From contig LNAC01000231.1 of the NCBI GenBank assembly GCA_002007465.1, forward strand, positions 182,464 to 246,463: a stretch of 64,000 nucleotides of DNA, in the 5' to 3' direction. The notes under the pieces were generated by a model that saw nothing but the letters and a program-made list of their open reading frames with translations, was not told the DNA's origin and did not search any database. The DNA is from Ailurus styani. Lineage: Eukaryota > Chordata > Mammalia > Carnivora > Ailuridae. Position 1 is the first letter of the stretch, and every line of letters starts with the position of its first letter. Of this stretch, positions 35,765 through 47,819 are shown one piece after another. The translations under genes and the position numbers were made by a program.

Positions 35765-35960
35765 ACACTAGCTGTGTGATCTTAGAAAGGTTACTTAACC
35801 ATCTCTGAGTTTCTTCACTTGTTCATGGGAGTGATAATAATACCTTGTACATAGGGCTGTTGTAAGGAATAAATGAGAACATGGATTTGAAGGTGTGCTC
35901 AAACCACACCTTTAGTGAGCATGGTGAGTGCTCACTAAGTGGTGACTATTATTTCAACCT
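35765..35960 (+). repeat. MIR SINE remnant
   Basis: 'ctagctgtgtgatcttagaaaggttacttaacc', 'tctgagtttcttcacttgttcatggg', 'gataataataccttgtacatagggctgttgtaaggaataaatgaga' and a terminal 'gagtgctcactaagtgg' follow the sense MIR consensus closely. Confidence 0.9.
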
Positions 35961-36569
35961 TAACTGAATGTCAACTATCTTATAAAATGGAATGCATTGG
36001 TGTTTAGTATTTAGTCATATATATATGACTACATATACAATTTATGATATAATGACATTATTCTTATAATAACATAGAAGAATGCCTATGATTTTCTAAT
36101 TGGAAAACTGGGATATAATATTCAATAAAAAATTTAATGAATACTCCAATAAAAAAAAATCCCTGGTAAAAATTATGGCAAGAAATATACAAACATGTTA
36201 GCAGCAGAAGTATCAGAGTAGCAGAGGTATTAGTGATTATCCTTTTCTTTTCTTAAATGTTTTTTGTTTGTATTTTGGAATTTTATAATGACAACATAAA
36301 GATAACATAGTGAACTTGGCTGGGGGCAGAAATAAACAAAATAAATGGTCAGAAATAATAAACTACCTTGATTTAGATTATAATTGAGAGTCTATTCCCA
36401 CCCCACTCCCAACACACAAAAGCCCTGCATTGTACTATTGTAACTGAGAGTAATCACTCCAGGTTTGGGTACATAAGATGTGCTTCCAAGGGAAGAAAGT
36501 GACTACATGCAAAGATGGAAGAAAATGTATAATAGGGAGAGAGACAGAAATTGTTACCGTATGTCAGAT
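35961..36569. other. unassigned DNA
   Basis: AT-rich; a short (AT)n run near 36018. No gene seen. Confidence 0.45.
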
Positions 36570-36960
36570 ACTGCCAGTTGCCTTCCCAATCTCATCTCTT
36601 CTTTAGTAACTTAGGAACCACAATTAGTCATGATAGCAATGTGCTCTGTTAAACATGCTTTCCTAGGTTCCTTTGCAGCTAGGGCTGGCCATGTGGCACA
36701 GTCCTGGCCAAAGAAATGCAATCAGAAATCACTTAGGGAAACTTAGCTGGATTGTTCTTTCCGCCTTCTGCCCCTTCCTCCTTTCTGCCAAGAATGCAGA
36801 CATATTGCCTGGTCAGAGCAGTCATTTTGCAGTTGTGCTGATTAAAGTTAAAATCTAGGCATTGCAGGACAGGAACATGTGAGTGTAGGTCCCTGCCAGC
36901 TCTGTCACGTAGCTGCACCTTCCTGGACCAGGCTTATTGTTAGGTGACATCTAAACAAAT
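36570..36960. repeat. ancient interspersed repeat, class uncertain
   Basis: 'cctttgcagctagggctggccatgtggcacagtcctggccaa' is a phrase of a common mammalian repeat that I cannot name securely. A shorter, weaker relative may occur at about 47120-47250 ('catttctcagaattcccttttctgtgtgg'). Confidence 0.5.
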
Positions 36961-38095
36961 ATTGATACACAAGAAGCTCCGGTTATGCCAAAAGTTGGTC
37001 AGAGGGAACGACTTCCTCTTTTGAACCTTGGCTCACAACAGGCAGAATCAAAGTTCAGAAGGGACCAAAACAGGCCACACTGATGCCACTTACTCATTTC
37101 TCATCTTTTTAGCTGCGAGCTGTGCTTAGTGTTTAGCTATGCGGGCTCTGTTCTGGAATGTCATCCAAGACCCTCTGTACTTGTGACATTTTAAGTGTAT
37201 ACATTAAACGGCCCATATGTGACATACATTCCATAACACCCCGAGTCTTTGCCTAAATATAGCCCTTGGATGGTGTGTATGAATGTTAATTGGCTATGAT
37301 TTGGGTTGCTTCAAGCAGAAGATGTTGTTCCACGGTGTAACACAGGAAGTAATAGTCAGTGATTTCTGCCAACTGGGGTAGGGATCCACTTTCAAAGAAT
37401 ATTCTACCTGGAAACTGTTTTCTTCCCCCACATTCAGACTGGCCCTTCCCATTACTAGAGCAGAACAGATATAGCACAAAGGAAATCCCAAAAGAGAGAA
37501 GTTAGTCTTAAATATAAGGAAACTGTGCTCTGCTTGTCACAGGGTGGACGGCCTTCTGTTTCAGCAGGTAGAAGCAGTATTGGTGGGAGGCTGTTCTTAG
37601 CACATTATGCTGAGGGAGTCCCAACTTACATCCAGGTGTATCTGACTCCCATGCTCCCACCACTACACCAAATGGCCTCATTCTTTTACTGATGACTATA
37701 TTCAGCATGAACCTAAAGCAGTGTTCGACAAGAATGGAAAATTCTCAGCATCGCAACCGGAAATGGCCATCCAACATGGATCTGTGGTCTACAACAATCC
37801 TCCCTTCAGCTCAGCACAGCAGGTAGAGTGCTAAGATGTCATACAGCATGCTACACAGTCCAGTGACACTGAAGGACCAGACCAGCATTAGGAGAAATTT
37901 CATGTGAGGCAGAACTGCCTCATCTCTCCCTTCTCCCCATAGGTATGTGTTCTTTGAGTTTGATCCAGTCACTATTGCTTAGCGGGAGAGGAAAGAATGA
38001 GAATAACAAGCACAGTCCTTTCCACTGAATAAGTTAATAGGCACAGACAGCTCAATGGGGGAGGCATGATCTGACATGGTCATGGGGGAGCCTCA
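36961..38095. other. unassigned DNA
   Basis: About 1.1 kb, somewhat less AT-rich than average, without a recognised gene or repeat. Confidence 0.4.
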
Positions 38096-38286
38096 CATCA
38101 TTTACCAGTCAGGGTCCTGGCAGGTAACATATGGCACAATTAAATTGAGTAATCTGAAGAGAGTTTAATAAAGGGCCTGTATGCGAAGATGTGGGCAGAG
38201 TTTAGGAAAAACAAGGAGGGACAGAACAACACCCTGCAACTTGTAGCAGCAGGAAGCCTTCCATACCTCTATGTCTAAAGGTGCAA
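38096..38286 (+). repeat. ancient repeat, left part (split by the L1)
   Basis: 'cagtcagggtcctggcaggtaacatatggcac' and 'gagagtttaataaagggcctg' belong to an old mammalian repeat. Its later portion ('ctactattctccagtctactgcc', 'caacccaaccagaaaccaacc') reappears after the L1 at 45050-45150. The class is not assigned. Confidence 0.55.
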
Positions 38287-39894
38287 GGAAGGAGGGGGAG
38301 GAACAAGATGGCAGAGGAGTAGGAGACCTAAATTTCATCAGGTCCCAGGAATTCAGCTAGATAGTTATCAAACCATTCTGAATACCTACAAACTCAACAG
38401 AAGATAGAAGAGAAGAAGAGCAGCAATTCTAGGAACAGAAAAATCAACCACTTACTGGAAGGTAGGACATGCAGAGAAGTGAGTCTGAGGCGATATGTGA
38501 GAAGAAAGACCAGGGGGTGGGGAGGGGCCGGCTCCCACCAAGCAGTAGAACAGCAGAGCACAAAATTGGAACTTTTAGAAGTCTGCTCCACTGAGGGACA
38601 TCACTCCAGAGGCTAAGTGGGGGGTGGAAACCTCGTAGGGACAGTGTGGTCTCAAGACCCACAGGGTCACAGAAAGACCAGGGGTGCCTGAGTGTGGCAG
38701 AGCTCCCAGGTATCAGAGCGGAGAAGGCAGCTGCAGAGACAGAGCCAAGCAGTGGGCTCCCAGCTCAGGATTACCCTAAACTGTGATCTGAGACACAGTC
38801 AGAACACTGCTCTTTGAGCAGGGACCCCACAAGTGGCAGATCCAGGGAGACTCACCTTCCTCCTCCGGGAGGAGCAGCACAGGAGTGCACTGCAGTAATC
38901 TGCTGGGCTTGGAGATTCCAAATGGGGCCATGACCAGAGATGGAAAAGCTTGGTCACAAGCTGGGTGAGCTTGGAGTGTGGCCAGAGACCAGGGAGACAG
39001 GAGGGATTGACTGCTTTTCTCTGAGGGCACACTGAGGAGTGGGGCCCCTAACTCTTGGCTCCTATGGGGCCGGAGATTGGGAGGCCACCATTTTCACTCC
39101 CTTCCTCCAAAGCAGGACTGAAAGTGTTCAGGGAACAAAAGCTTCTGAGAGCAAACCTGAGCAGATTACTTAGCTTGACCCCTGGCAAGGGCAGTGCAAT
39201 TCCAATTCAGGCAAAGACATTTGAGAATCACTGCAACAGGCCCCTCCCCCAGATGATCAGCAAGAACATCCAGCCAAGACCAAGTTCACCAATCAATGAA
39301 AACTGCAGAACTCCAGAACTAGGGGAAAGCAACACATAGAATTCACGGCTTCCCCCCATCCCATGATTCTTTAGTCTTTCAAAGTTAAGAATCTTTTAAA
39401 TCTTATTTTTTCTTATTCAATTTGTAAGAATTTTTCCTCTTTCCTATTTTAACCTTTTTTAATCTATTTTATCTTATTATATTTTTAAAAAATCTTTTTT
39501 AATTTTCATTGTCATAGTCATATCCTAACCCTTCATTGTATTTAACCTTACTTTTGTATACATATAGGTTTTTCTTTCTTTAAAATTTTGGGATACAGTT
39601 TCTTCTAACAGACCAAAATATACCATAAATCTCACACATGGCTTTGTTCTAGTTTCCAGCCTGATCACATTCTTTCCTCTTTTTTTTTTCTTTTTCTTTT
39701 TTCTTTTTGTAACCAACTTCTTATCAATTCCTTTTTTAGAATCTCTTTTAACTTTCATCTTTACAGTCATATTCCATCCTTTCATCGTGTTTACCCTTAT
39801 TTGTGTATATATATAAGTATTTCTTTCTTTAAAATTTTGGGAGGCAGTCTAACAGACCAAAATCAAGTGTGTGGCTCTGTTCAAGTCATCTACA

Positions 39895-39956
39895 TATATA
39901 CGTGTATATATGTGTGTGTGTATATATATATATATACATATACATACATATATGTG

Positions 39957-39989
<33 letters not shown>

Positions 39990-40003
39990 ATGTACATATA
40001 TTT
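39895..40003 (+). repeat. (TA)n/(TG)n microsatellite in L1 5' UTR
   Basis: Alternating 'tatatatg' and a long run of 'tg' with one 'tt' break. It produces three overlapping low-complexity open frames that are not genes. It lies between two imperfect copies of a 'tttctttctttaaaattttggga' segment (about 39570 and 39820) in the L1 5' UTR. Confidence 0.93.
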
Positions 40004-40135
40004 TATTTTTTCCCCTCCTTTCTTCTCCCCCTGGTTTTGGGTCTCTTCTGATTTGTTAGTGTATATTTTTCTGGGGTCGTTGCTACCCTTTTAAAAGTAT
40101 CTTTTCTCTCATTCATCTATTCTTATCTGGATAAA

Positions 40136-40985
40136 ATGACAAGGCAGAAAAAAATCACCTCGGAAACAAGAACAAGAGGCAGTACCAATGTCTAGGGACC
40201 TAATCAATACAGACATTAGTAAGATGTCAGAACTAGAGTTCAGAATAATTATCAAAGTGCTAGCTGGGTTCAAAAAAAGCATGGAAGATACTAGAGAATC
40301 CCTTTCTGGAGAAATAAAATCTCATTCTGGAGAAATAAAAGAACTAAAATCTAAACAAGTTGAAATAAAAAAAGCTATTAATGAGGTGCAACCCAAAATG
40401 GAGGTTCTTACTGCTAGGATAAATGAAGGAGAAGAGAGAATTAGTGATACAGAAGACCAAATGATGGAGAATAAAGAAGCTGAGAAAAAGAGAGATAAAC
40501 AACTACTGGACCATGAGGGGGAAATTCGAGTGATACCATAAGACAAAACAATATTAGAATAATTGGGATCCCAGAAGAAGAAAAGAGAGAGTGGCAGAAG
40601 GTATACTGGAGCAAATTATAGCAGGGAAATTCCCCAATTTCCCAAAGGGAACAAGCATCAAAATCCAGGAGGCACAGAGAATCCCCCTCAAAATCCAAAA
40701 AATAGGTCAACATCACATCATCTAACAGTAAAACTTACAAGTCTCAGTGACAAAGAGAAAATCCTGAAAGCAGCTTGGGACAAGAGGTCTGCAACCTACA
40801 ATGGTTGGAATATTAGACTGGCAGCAGACCTAATCACAGAGACCTGGCAGGCCAGAAAGGACTGGCATGATATATTCAGAGCACTAAACGAGAAAAATAA
40901 TGCAGTCAAGAATACTATATCCAGCTAGGCTGTCATTGAAAATAGAAGGAGAGATGATAAAAAAGCTTCCAGAACAATCAAAAAC
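40136..40985 (+). pseudogene. L1 ORF1 (RNA-binding protein), decayed
   Basis: ORF1 of L1 normally makes a trimeric nucleic-acid chaperone that coats L1 RNA. Here the likely start ATG (40136) runs into a TAG within 20 codons. The next stretch (40188-40541) reads as the coiled-coil portion, rich in K, E and I, with a short internal duplication of the 'SGEIK' unit at about 40302-40342. A frame change follows. The RNA-binding and C-terminal parts continue in another frame (40563-40928), with the recognisable 'LSDKEKILKAAW' and 'LAADLITETWQARKDW' motifs. Stops and frame shifts make it non-functional. Codon use is the A-rich L1 type. Confidence 0.9.
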
Positions 40986-41897
40986 TAAAACAATGTGCAA
41001 ACACCAAACCAGCCCTACAGGAAATATTGCAAGGGGTCCTCTAAGCAAAGAGAGAGCCTAAAAGTAACAGACCAGAAAGGAACAGAGACAATATACAGTA
41101 ATAGTCACCTTACAGGCAATACAATGGCACTAAATTCATATCTTTCAATAGTTACCCTGAATGTAAATGGGCTAAATGCCCCAATCAAAAGATACAGGGT
41201 ATCAGAATGGATAAAAAAACAAAAACAAAAACAAAAAAACAAGTCCATTGATATGCTGTCCGTAAGAAACTCATTTTAGACCCAAAGACACCTCCAAATT
41301 TAAACTGAGGGGGTGGAAAACAATTTACTGTGCTAAAGGACATCAAAAGAAACCTGGGGTGGCAATCCTTATATCAGATAAATTAGATTTTAAGCCAAAG
41401 ACTATAATAAGAGATGAGGAAGGACACAATATCATACTTAAAGGGTCTGTCCAACAAGAAGATCTAACAATTTTAAATATCTATGGCCCTAACATGGCAG
41501 CAGCCAATTATATAAACCAATTAATAACAAAATCCAAGAAACACACTTTAACACCCCCCTCACTGAAATGGACAGATCATCTAAACAAAAGATCAGCAAG
41601 TAAATAAAGGCTTTAAATGATGCACTGAACCAGATGGACATCACAGATATATTCAGAACATTCCATTCCAAAGCGACAGAATACACATTCTTCTCTAGCG
41701 CACGTGGAACATTCTCCAGAATAGATCACATCCTGGGTCACAAATCAGGTCTCAACTAGTACCAAAAGATTGGGATCATTCCCTGCATATTTTCAGACCA
41801 CAGTGCTCTGAAACTAGAACTCAACTACAAGAGGAAAATTGGAAAGGACTCAAATACATGGAGGCTAAATAGCATCCTACTAAAGAATGAATGGGTC

Positions 41898-41995
41898 AGG
41901 AAAATTAAAGGAAATTAAAGAAGAAAATTAAATGTCCTTCCAGGAAATTAAAGAAAGAAATTAAAGAAGGAACCAGGAAATTAAAGAAGAATTTT
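41898..41995 (+). repeat. local expansion of a 'gaaattaaag' unit in ORF2
   Basis: Five to six imperfect copies of 'gaaattaaagaa' occur within 100 bases. As I remember the L1 consensus, this unit occurs once at this point ('caggaaattaaagaag'). It is a tandem duplication within this copy or an assembly artefact. Confidence 0.75.
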
Positions 41996-42559
41996 AAAAA
42001 TTCATGGAAACATATGAAAATGAAAACACAACTGTTCAAAATCGTTGGGACACAGTAAAGGCGGTCCTGAGAGGAAAGTAAATAGCAATACAAGCATTTC
42101 TCAAGAAGAAAGGTCTCAAGTACACAAACTAACCCTACACCTAAAGGAGCTGGAGAAAGAACAGCAAAGGAAGCCTAAACCCAGCAGGAAAAGAGAAATA
42201 ATAAAGATCCAAGCAGAAATCAATAAAATAGAAACCAAAAGAACAATAGAGCAAATCAATGAAACTAAGAGCTGGTTCTTTGAAAGAATTAATAAGATTG
42301 ATAAACCCCTGGCCAGACTTACCAAAAGGAAAGAGAAAGGACCCAAATTAATGTAATTATGAATGAAAGAAGAGAGATCACAACCAACACCAAAGACATA
42401 CAATTATAAGAACATATTATGAGCAACTATACACCAGCAAATTTGACAATCTGGAAGAAATGGATGCATTCTTAGANATAGAGACATATAAACTACAAAA
42501 ACTGAACCAGGAAGAAATAGAAAACCTAAACAGACCCATAACCAGTAAGGAGATTGAAG

Positions 42560-42682
42560 NNNNNNNNNNNNNNNNNNNNNNNNNNNNNNNNNNNNNNNNN
42601 NNNNNNNNNNNNNNNNNNNNNNNNNNNNNNNNNNNNNNNNNNNNNNNNNNNNNNNNNNNNNNNNNNNNNNNNNNNNNNNNNN
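42560..42682. other. assembly gap (123 N)
   Basis: A run of 123 N inside L1 ORF2, just upstream of the reverse transcriptase motifs. Isolated N bases lie at 42477, 43033, 43140, 43994 and 44429, all within the same L1. Confidence 0.99.
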
Positions 42683-44939
42683 TTCCAAAAATTAGAAATG
42701 GAAGGAAAACTTCCAAACTCATTTTATGAGGCCAGCATTACCTTGATCCCCAAACCAAACAAAGACCCTATCAAAAAGCAGAATTACAGACCAATAACCT
42801 TGATGAACACGGATGCAAAGATTCTCACCAAAATACTAGCCTAATAGGATCCAACAGTACATTAAAAGGATTATTCACCACAACCAAGTGGGATTTATTC
42901 CTGGGATGCAAGGTTGGTTTAACATTCGCAAATCAATCAATGTGATACAATACATTAATAAAAGAAAGAGCAAGAACCATATGATACTCTCAAAAGATGC
43001 TGAAAAAGCATTTGACAAAGTACAGCATCCTTNGTCACACTGTAGGGATAGAGGGTACATACCTCAATATCATAAAAGCCATCTATGAAAAACCCACAGT
43101 GAATATCATTCTCAATGGAGAAAAACTGAGAGCTTTTCCNTCTCCTGTCAGGAACACAGCAGGGCTGTCCACTATCACCGCTGCTATCCAACATAGTACT
43201 AGAAGACCTAGCCTCAGCAATCAGACAACAAAAAGAAATAAAAAGCATTTGAATCAGCAAAGAAGTAGTCAAACTCTCACTCTTTAGAGATGACATGATA
43301 CTTAATGTGGAAAACCCAAAAGACTCCACTCCAAAACTGCTAGAACTCATACAGGATTCAGTTAAGTGTCAGGATATGAAATCAATGCACAGACATCAGT
43401 TGCATTTCTATACACCAATAGCAAGACAGAAGAAAGAGAAATTAAAGAGTCGATCCCATTTATAATTGCACCCAAATCCATAAGATACCTAGGAATAAAC
43501 CTAACCAAAGAAGCAAAGAATCTCTACTCAGAAAACTATAAAGTATTCATGAAAGAAATTGAGGAAGACACAAAAAAATGGAAAAATGTTTCATGTTCAT
43601 GATTTGGAAGAACAAATATTGTGAAAATGTCTATGCTACATAAAGCAATTTACACATTTAATGCAATCCCTATCAAAATACCATCATTTTTTTTCAAAGA
43701 AATGGAAAAAATAATCCTAAAATTTATATGGAACCAGAAAAGACCCCGAATAGCCAAAGGAATGTTGAAAAAAAAAAGCAAAGTTGGCGGCATCACAATT
43801 CCAGATTTCAAGCTCTATTACAAAGCTGTCATCATCAAGACAGTATGGTACTGGCACAAAAACAGACACATAGACCAGTGGAACAGAATAGAGAACCCAA
43901 AAATGGACCCTCAACTCTATGGTCAACTAATCTTCGACAAAGCAGGAAAGAATGTCCAGTGGGAAAAAGACAGTCTCTTCAACAAATGGTGTTNCACATA
44001 CAGAAAAATGAAACTGGACCATTTCCTTACACCACACACAAAAATAGACTCAAAATGGATGAAAGACCTCAGTGTGAGTAGAATGCAGGCAGCAACCTCT
44101 TTGACCTCGGCCACAGCAACTTCTTCCTAAAAATATTGCCAAAAGCAAGGGAAACAAGGGCAAAAATGAACTATTGGGACTTCAACAAGATCAAAAACTT
44201 TTGCACAGCAAAGGAGACAGTCAACAAAACCAAAAGACAACCAATAGAGTGGGAGAAGATATTTGCAAATGACATATCAGATAAATGGCTAGTATCCAAA
44301 ATCTATAAAGAGCTTCTCAAACTCAACACCCATAAAACAAATAACCCAGTCAAGAAATGGGCAGAAGACATGAACAGACATTTCTCCAAAGAAGACATCC
44401 AAATGGCCAACAGACACATGAGAAAGTGNCAACATCACTCAGCATCAGGGAAATACAAATCAAAACCACAGTGAGATACCACCTCACACCAGTCAGAATG
44501 GCTAAAATTAACAAGTCAGGAAATGACAGATGTTGGTGAGAATGTGGAGAAAGGGGAAACTTCCGACACTGTTGGTGGGAATGCAAGCTGGTGCAGCCAC
44601 TCTGGAAAACAGTACGGAGATTCCTCAAAAAGTTGAAAATAGAGCTACTCTACAACCCAGCAATTGCACTACTGGGTATTTACCCTAAAGATACAAATGT
44701 AGTGATCCAAAGGGGCACATGCACCCGAATGTTTATAGCAGCAATGTCCATGATAGCCAAACTATGGAAAGAGCCTAGATGTCTATCAATAGATGAATGG
44801 ATAAAGAAGATGTGGTATATGTATACAATGGAATACTGTGCAGCCATCAAAAAACCCTGAAATCTTGCCATTTGCAACAACGTGGATGGAACTAGAGGGT
44901 ATTATCTAAGCAAAGTAAGTCAGAGAATGACAATTATCA

Positions 44940-45210
44940 TAGTGTCATGGTGGGGGACGGGGTGAACTGTCATCTTAGGAAAATTCAGTCCTTGTCAAAG
45001 ATGGGGCCCTGAAGAAACCAGGAGGTAAAGAAGGAATACTTACTCTGGCCTCTACTATTCTCCAGTCTACTGCCAGTACCCCCTACTGACACAACCCAAC
45101 CAGAAACCAACCAGAAGGGACCACCATGTAGAAGTCCCATTGAGATCAGCTTCCAAGAGACAGAACAATGCCAGGAAGGGTGGACAACGCATCTGAGGGA
45201 AAACAACTAG
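44940..45210 (+). repeat. ancient repeat, right part (split by the L1)
   Basis: 'ctggcctctactattctccagtctactgccagtac', 'acacaacccaaccagaaacc' and 'gacagaacaatgccaggaagg' continue the old repeat seen at 38096-38286, so the L1 lies inside it. Confidence 0.55.
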
Positions 45211-45279
45211 CACCACACCCTAATAATGTAAATTACTCCCTCCATTGTATTGTTTCTCTCTTCTTTTCTTTGGAAATTA

Positions 45280-46150
45280 TTCATTCACTTGTATCGAACA
45301 AATATTCCCTGAGCACCTATTATGTGCCAGCCATTCTTCTTAGCTCTAGAACTAGAACTTGAAAAAGACAAACAGGTCTTAGATTTTGGGGAGTTTATTA
45401 TAGAATGAAAGAGAGAAAGAAAATGAACAAACAATAAAACAATATATAAGATAATTTTAGATGGTGATATGTGCTATGAAAGCAACAGATGATGCACTGG
45501 GAGGGAAATGATATTTTAGATGGAGGGAGGGCATGTCTTGGAGAAGGGGTCATTTGATGTGAGATTAGGTGATAAGAAAGAATCATGTAAGGAGCCACAG
45601 AGGGAAAAAACATTCTAGGTAGAGTGAAAAGCACATGCAAAGAGTGAGAGCAGGGGTGGGGATAAGTTTGATACATTCAAGGATCAGAGAAGAAGACACT
45701 AGTTGGAGCACGAAAGTAGAATTTACAGTTGGTGAGGTAGATGGGGCCAGATCAAGGACTGCTTTGTAGGCCACATTCAGTAAATACAAAGCAAAGCTAC
45801 TAAGAGGCTTATTGTATTATAGGGGCCTGTTCTGATTTATACTCTAGAAGATCTCTCTGACTGCTCTGTGGCGAATGGACTGGGGGAAGATTATGAAGGA
45901 TTGGGAGTAGAGCAGCAAGAATGGAAGCAAGGGAAGGAGATAGGAGGCTATTACAACAGTTCACACAGCGAATGGTAAGTGGAAGTAGTAAAATGTGATT
46001 TTATTTGGGTTTATTATGGAGGGAGAGACATCAGGATTCACTGATAGATTGGATATAAGGGGTAAAAGAAAGGAATTGCACTTGAATTATTCCTAAGCTT
46101 TTGGTTTGAATAAATGAGTGCATGGTTCTACACTTACTGAGCTGGAAGAG
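45280..46150 (-). repeat. LINE2 (antisense), long remnant
   Basis: In order: 'cgaacaaatattccctgagcacctattatgtgccagcc', 'ggtgatatgtgctatgaaagc', 'gccagatcaaggactgctttgtaggcc', 'tctctctgactgctctgtgg', 'gaggctattacaacagttc' and 'ggattcactgatagattggat'. This is the familiar antisense L2 text over about 870 bases. No coding potential remains. Confidence 0.88.
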
Positions 46151-47819
46151 GTATCAAGAGCTCCCACTTAGAAACATCCACAGACATAAACACACACTCC
46201 CAATTTCCCTTGACCTCATATCTCTGTAGTTATGGCTGTCTCTTTTTGCTCCTTCCCATTAAATTTCTTAAAAAATGTTTTCTATATTTACCGTTTCCAT
46301 TCCCTGTGTCTCCCCTCACTCCATAATGCTTCCACCCATGATGACTGATCAATATTCTTTTTGCTAACATCTTTATGTCACTAATGCAGAGGACACAAAT
46401 TAATTTTAGGGTTTTGGATTACTGTATGGCCATGATGATTGATCTTGACTCTCAAGGGTTGCTACTACTCCATGAGGGGTTGGAACAAGCATGTCTTGGA
46501 TGTAGGAGATCCTGTAGTGTTGCCTCTTAGTACTTCCATATCCTGTGATTAAGTCAATGGACAATTACATCAACTGAATATAGCAGGACTACTGATGGGT
46601 CAGACCTTTTAGGAATGAAGGTTTAAGTCACCCACCAGGCAAGGAACCATGAAATTCTTGCTGAGGGCAAGAAGAGAGAATGGTGACTAGAAGAAGGTAA
46701 TTATACATACCAGCTATGACCATGTGACCAGTTGCAAAAACGAAGACTATTATAGTTTTAAGTACTTCTTCCTTGCTTTAATTTTTTTACCTCTACCATT
46801 CCTGTACCATCTAAAATAAAATGTGTTGGTAGTAATTAACCTTACATCTCAGTATTAAATTACAACATACCAAAGAAAGAGTGGGGTTTATTTAGAAGAG
46901 GTATGAATGTCACCCAAAGATAGACAAAGGGCTTTGCACTAACTTCTGGGAAAGGGTCCACATGTCTTTTTGTTGCATAGGGAATATTTGCATCAGGTTA
47001 GGAAGAAGCATGGTTTTGTTACCATCTTTATTTGTAAGGAAAGTATGATCATACAAGGAATGTATGGATGCCACCTTGGTAAAGAATAGGCTGGGGTAGC
47101 TTTGTGTACTTTAACTTAGTTAAGATGAACTACATTTCTCAGAATTCCCTTTTCTGTGTGGTTCTGACTTAGCATTGTTCATAAGAGAAACTTGCATGAG
47201 ATTTGGAAAGTAGATGTGAAGCTGCAGCCATTTTGTAACAGTCTTAAGGTCAGTGTTGGGTTCCAGGCACTGTGGCAATTCACACACACTGTCAGTGCTC
47301 TGCTAGCTCACTCGGTGTGGGACAATGCCTAAGCCCATCGCCCCTCAGCTCCTGCCAGATCTCCTCCTTCAGCTTCTGCAAGTGCATGCGCAGCTCCATG
47401 GTGAAGGGATTCCCTTCTCTTGCCTGTCTCCCACCACACGGAGGTTGGAGTCATGAGAAACAGACTGAGATTCTGGTTTGCCTTTGCTGTTGTCCATATT
47501 CATCTTTCTTTCCTGACAGCTAGACTGGCTGACCTAAAGCAATTTTTGTTCTAACACTAGACCTGAAGACATTGGCCTGCATAGACTACTCCATTAACTC
47601 CCAGAATTGCATGAGATCTAACCTCCATAGTAAATCACTCATAATGGCTCTGCTTCTCCAGTCCAGCCCAAAACTGTATACCCTATCTGCCTGGGCATTT
47701 TTTGAAAAACCCAGAAACTATTTAGGATCATACAATGTCATGTGTCTTGTCTTATTAAGTTTAAGGTAGTTAATTCTTCTCCTCCTCCTCTTCTTTCTTC
47801 TCTTTCATGACATTGACAT
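46151..47819. other. unassigned DNA
   Basis: About 1.7 kb. Weak resemblance of 47120-47250 to an unnamed mammalian repeat. The open frame at 47272-47523 has no recognisable motif. No gene called. Confidence 0.4.

Larger units (their letters stand above)
41125..44860 (+). pseudogene. L1 ORF2 (endonuclease/reverse transcriptase), decayed, with gap
   Basis: ORF2 normally encodes the endonuclease and reverse transcriptase that carry out target-primed reverse transcription. The start 'MALNSYLSIVTLNVNGLNAP' (41125) is clear, with the N-terminal endonuclease motif TLNVNGLN. Endonuclease and inter-domain text runs on to about 42560 in several frames. After the 123-base N gap come reverse transcriptase motifs '[14 protein letters not shown]' (about 42780) and '[11 protein letters not shown]'-frame text. 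At 43280-43294 the catalytic FADD block reads FRDD. The C-terminal part continues to 'MEYCAAIKKP' (44857). Length is near the usual 3.8 kb. Many frameshifts and stops; not functional. Confidence 0.93.
38288..44939 (+). mobile_element. long carnivore LINE-1, 5' end present, 3' UTR missing
   Basis: It starts at an L1 5' UTR ('ggaggaacaagatggcagaggagtagg') and runs about 6.65 kb through a 1.85-kb 5' UTR, ORF1, a short inter-ORF spacer and ORF2. It stops just past the ORF2 end ('gtcagagaatgacaattatcata') with no 3' UTR or poly(A), and an older repeat resumes on the far side. I see no target-site duplication. Both ORFs carry stops and frameshifts, so it is not competent. It contains a 123-base N gap and five further single N bases. 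Confidence 0.93.

Noticed and set aside
39801..40094. Three overlapping open frames of 60-97 codons rich in Y, I, C and V
   Set aside because: They are translations of a (TA)n/(TG)n microsatellite in the L1 5' UTR.
42404..42844. Open frames of about 90-100 codons across the N run
   Set aside because: They are produced by translating the assembly gap.
43621..44130. A 169-codon plus-strand frame
   Set aside because: It is a surviving stretch of decayed L1 ORF2, not an independent gene.
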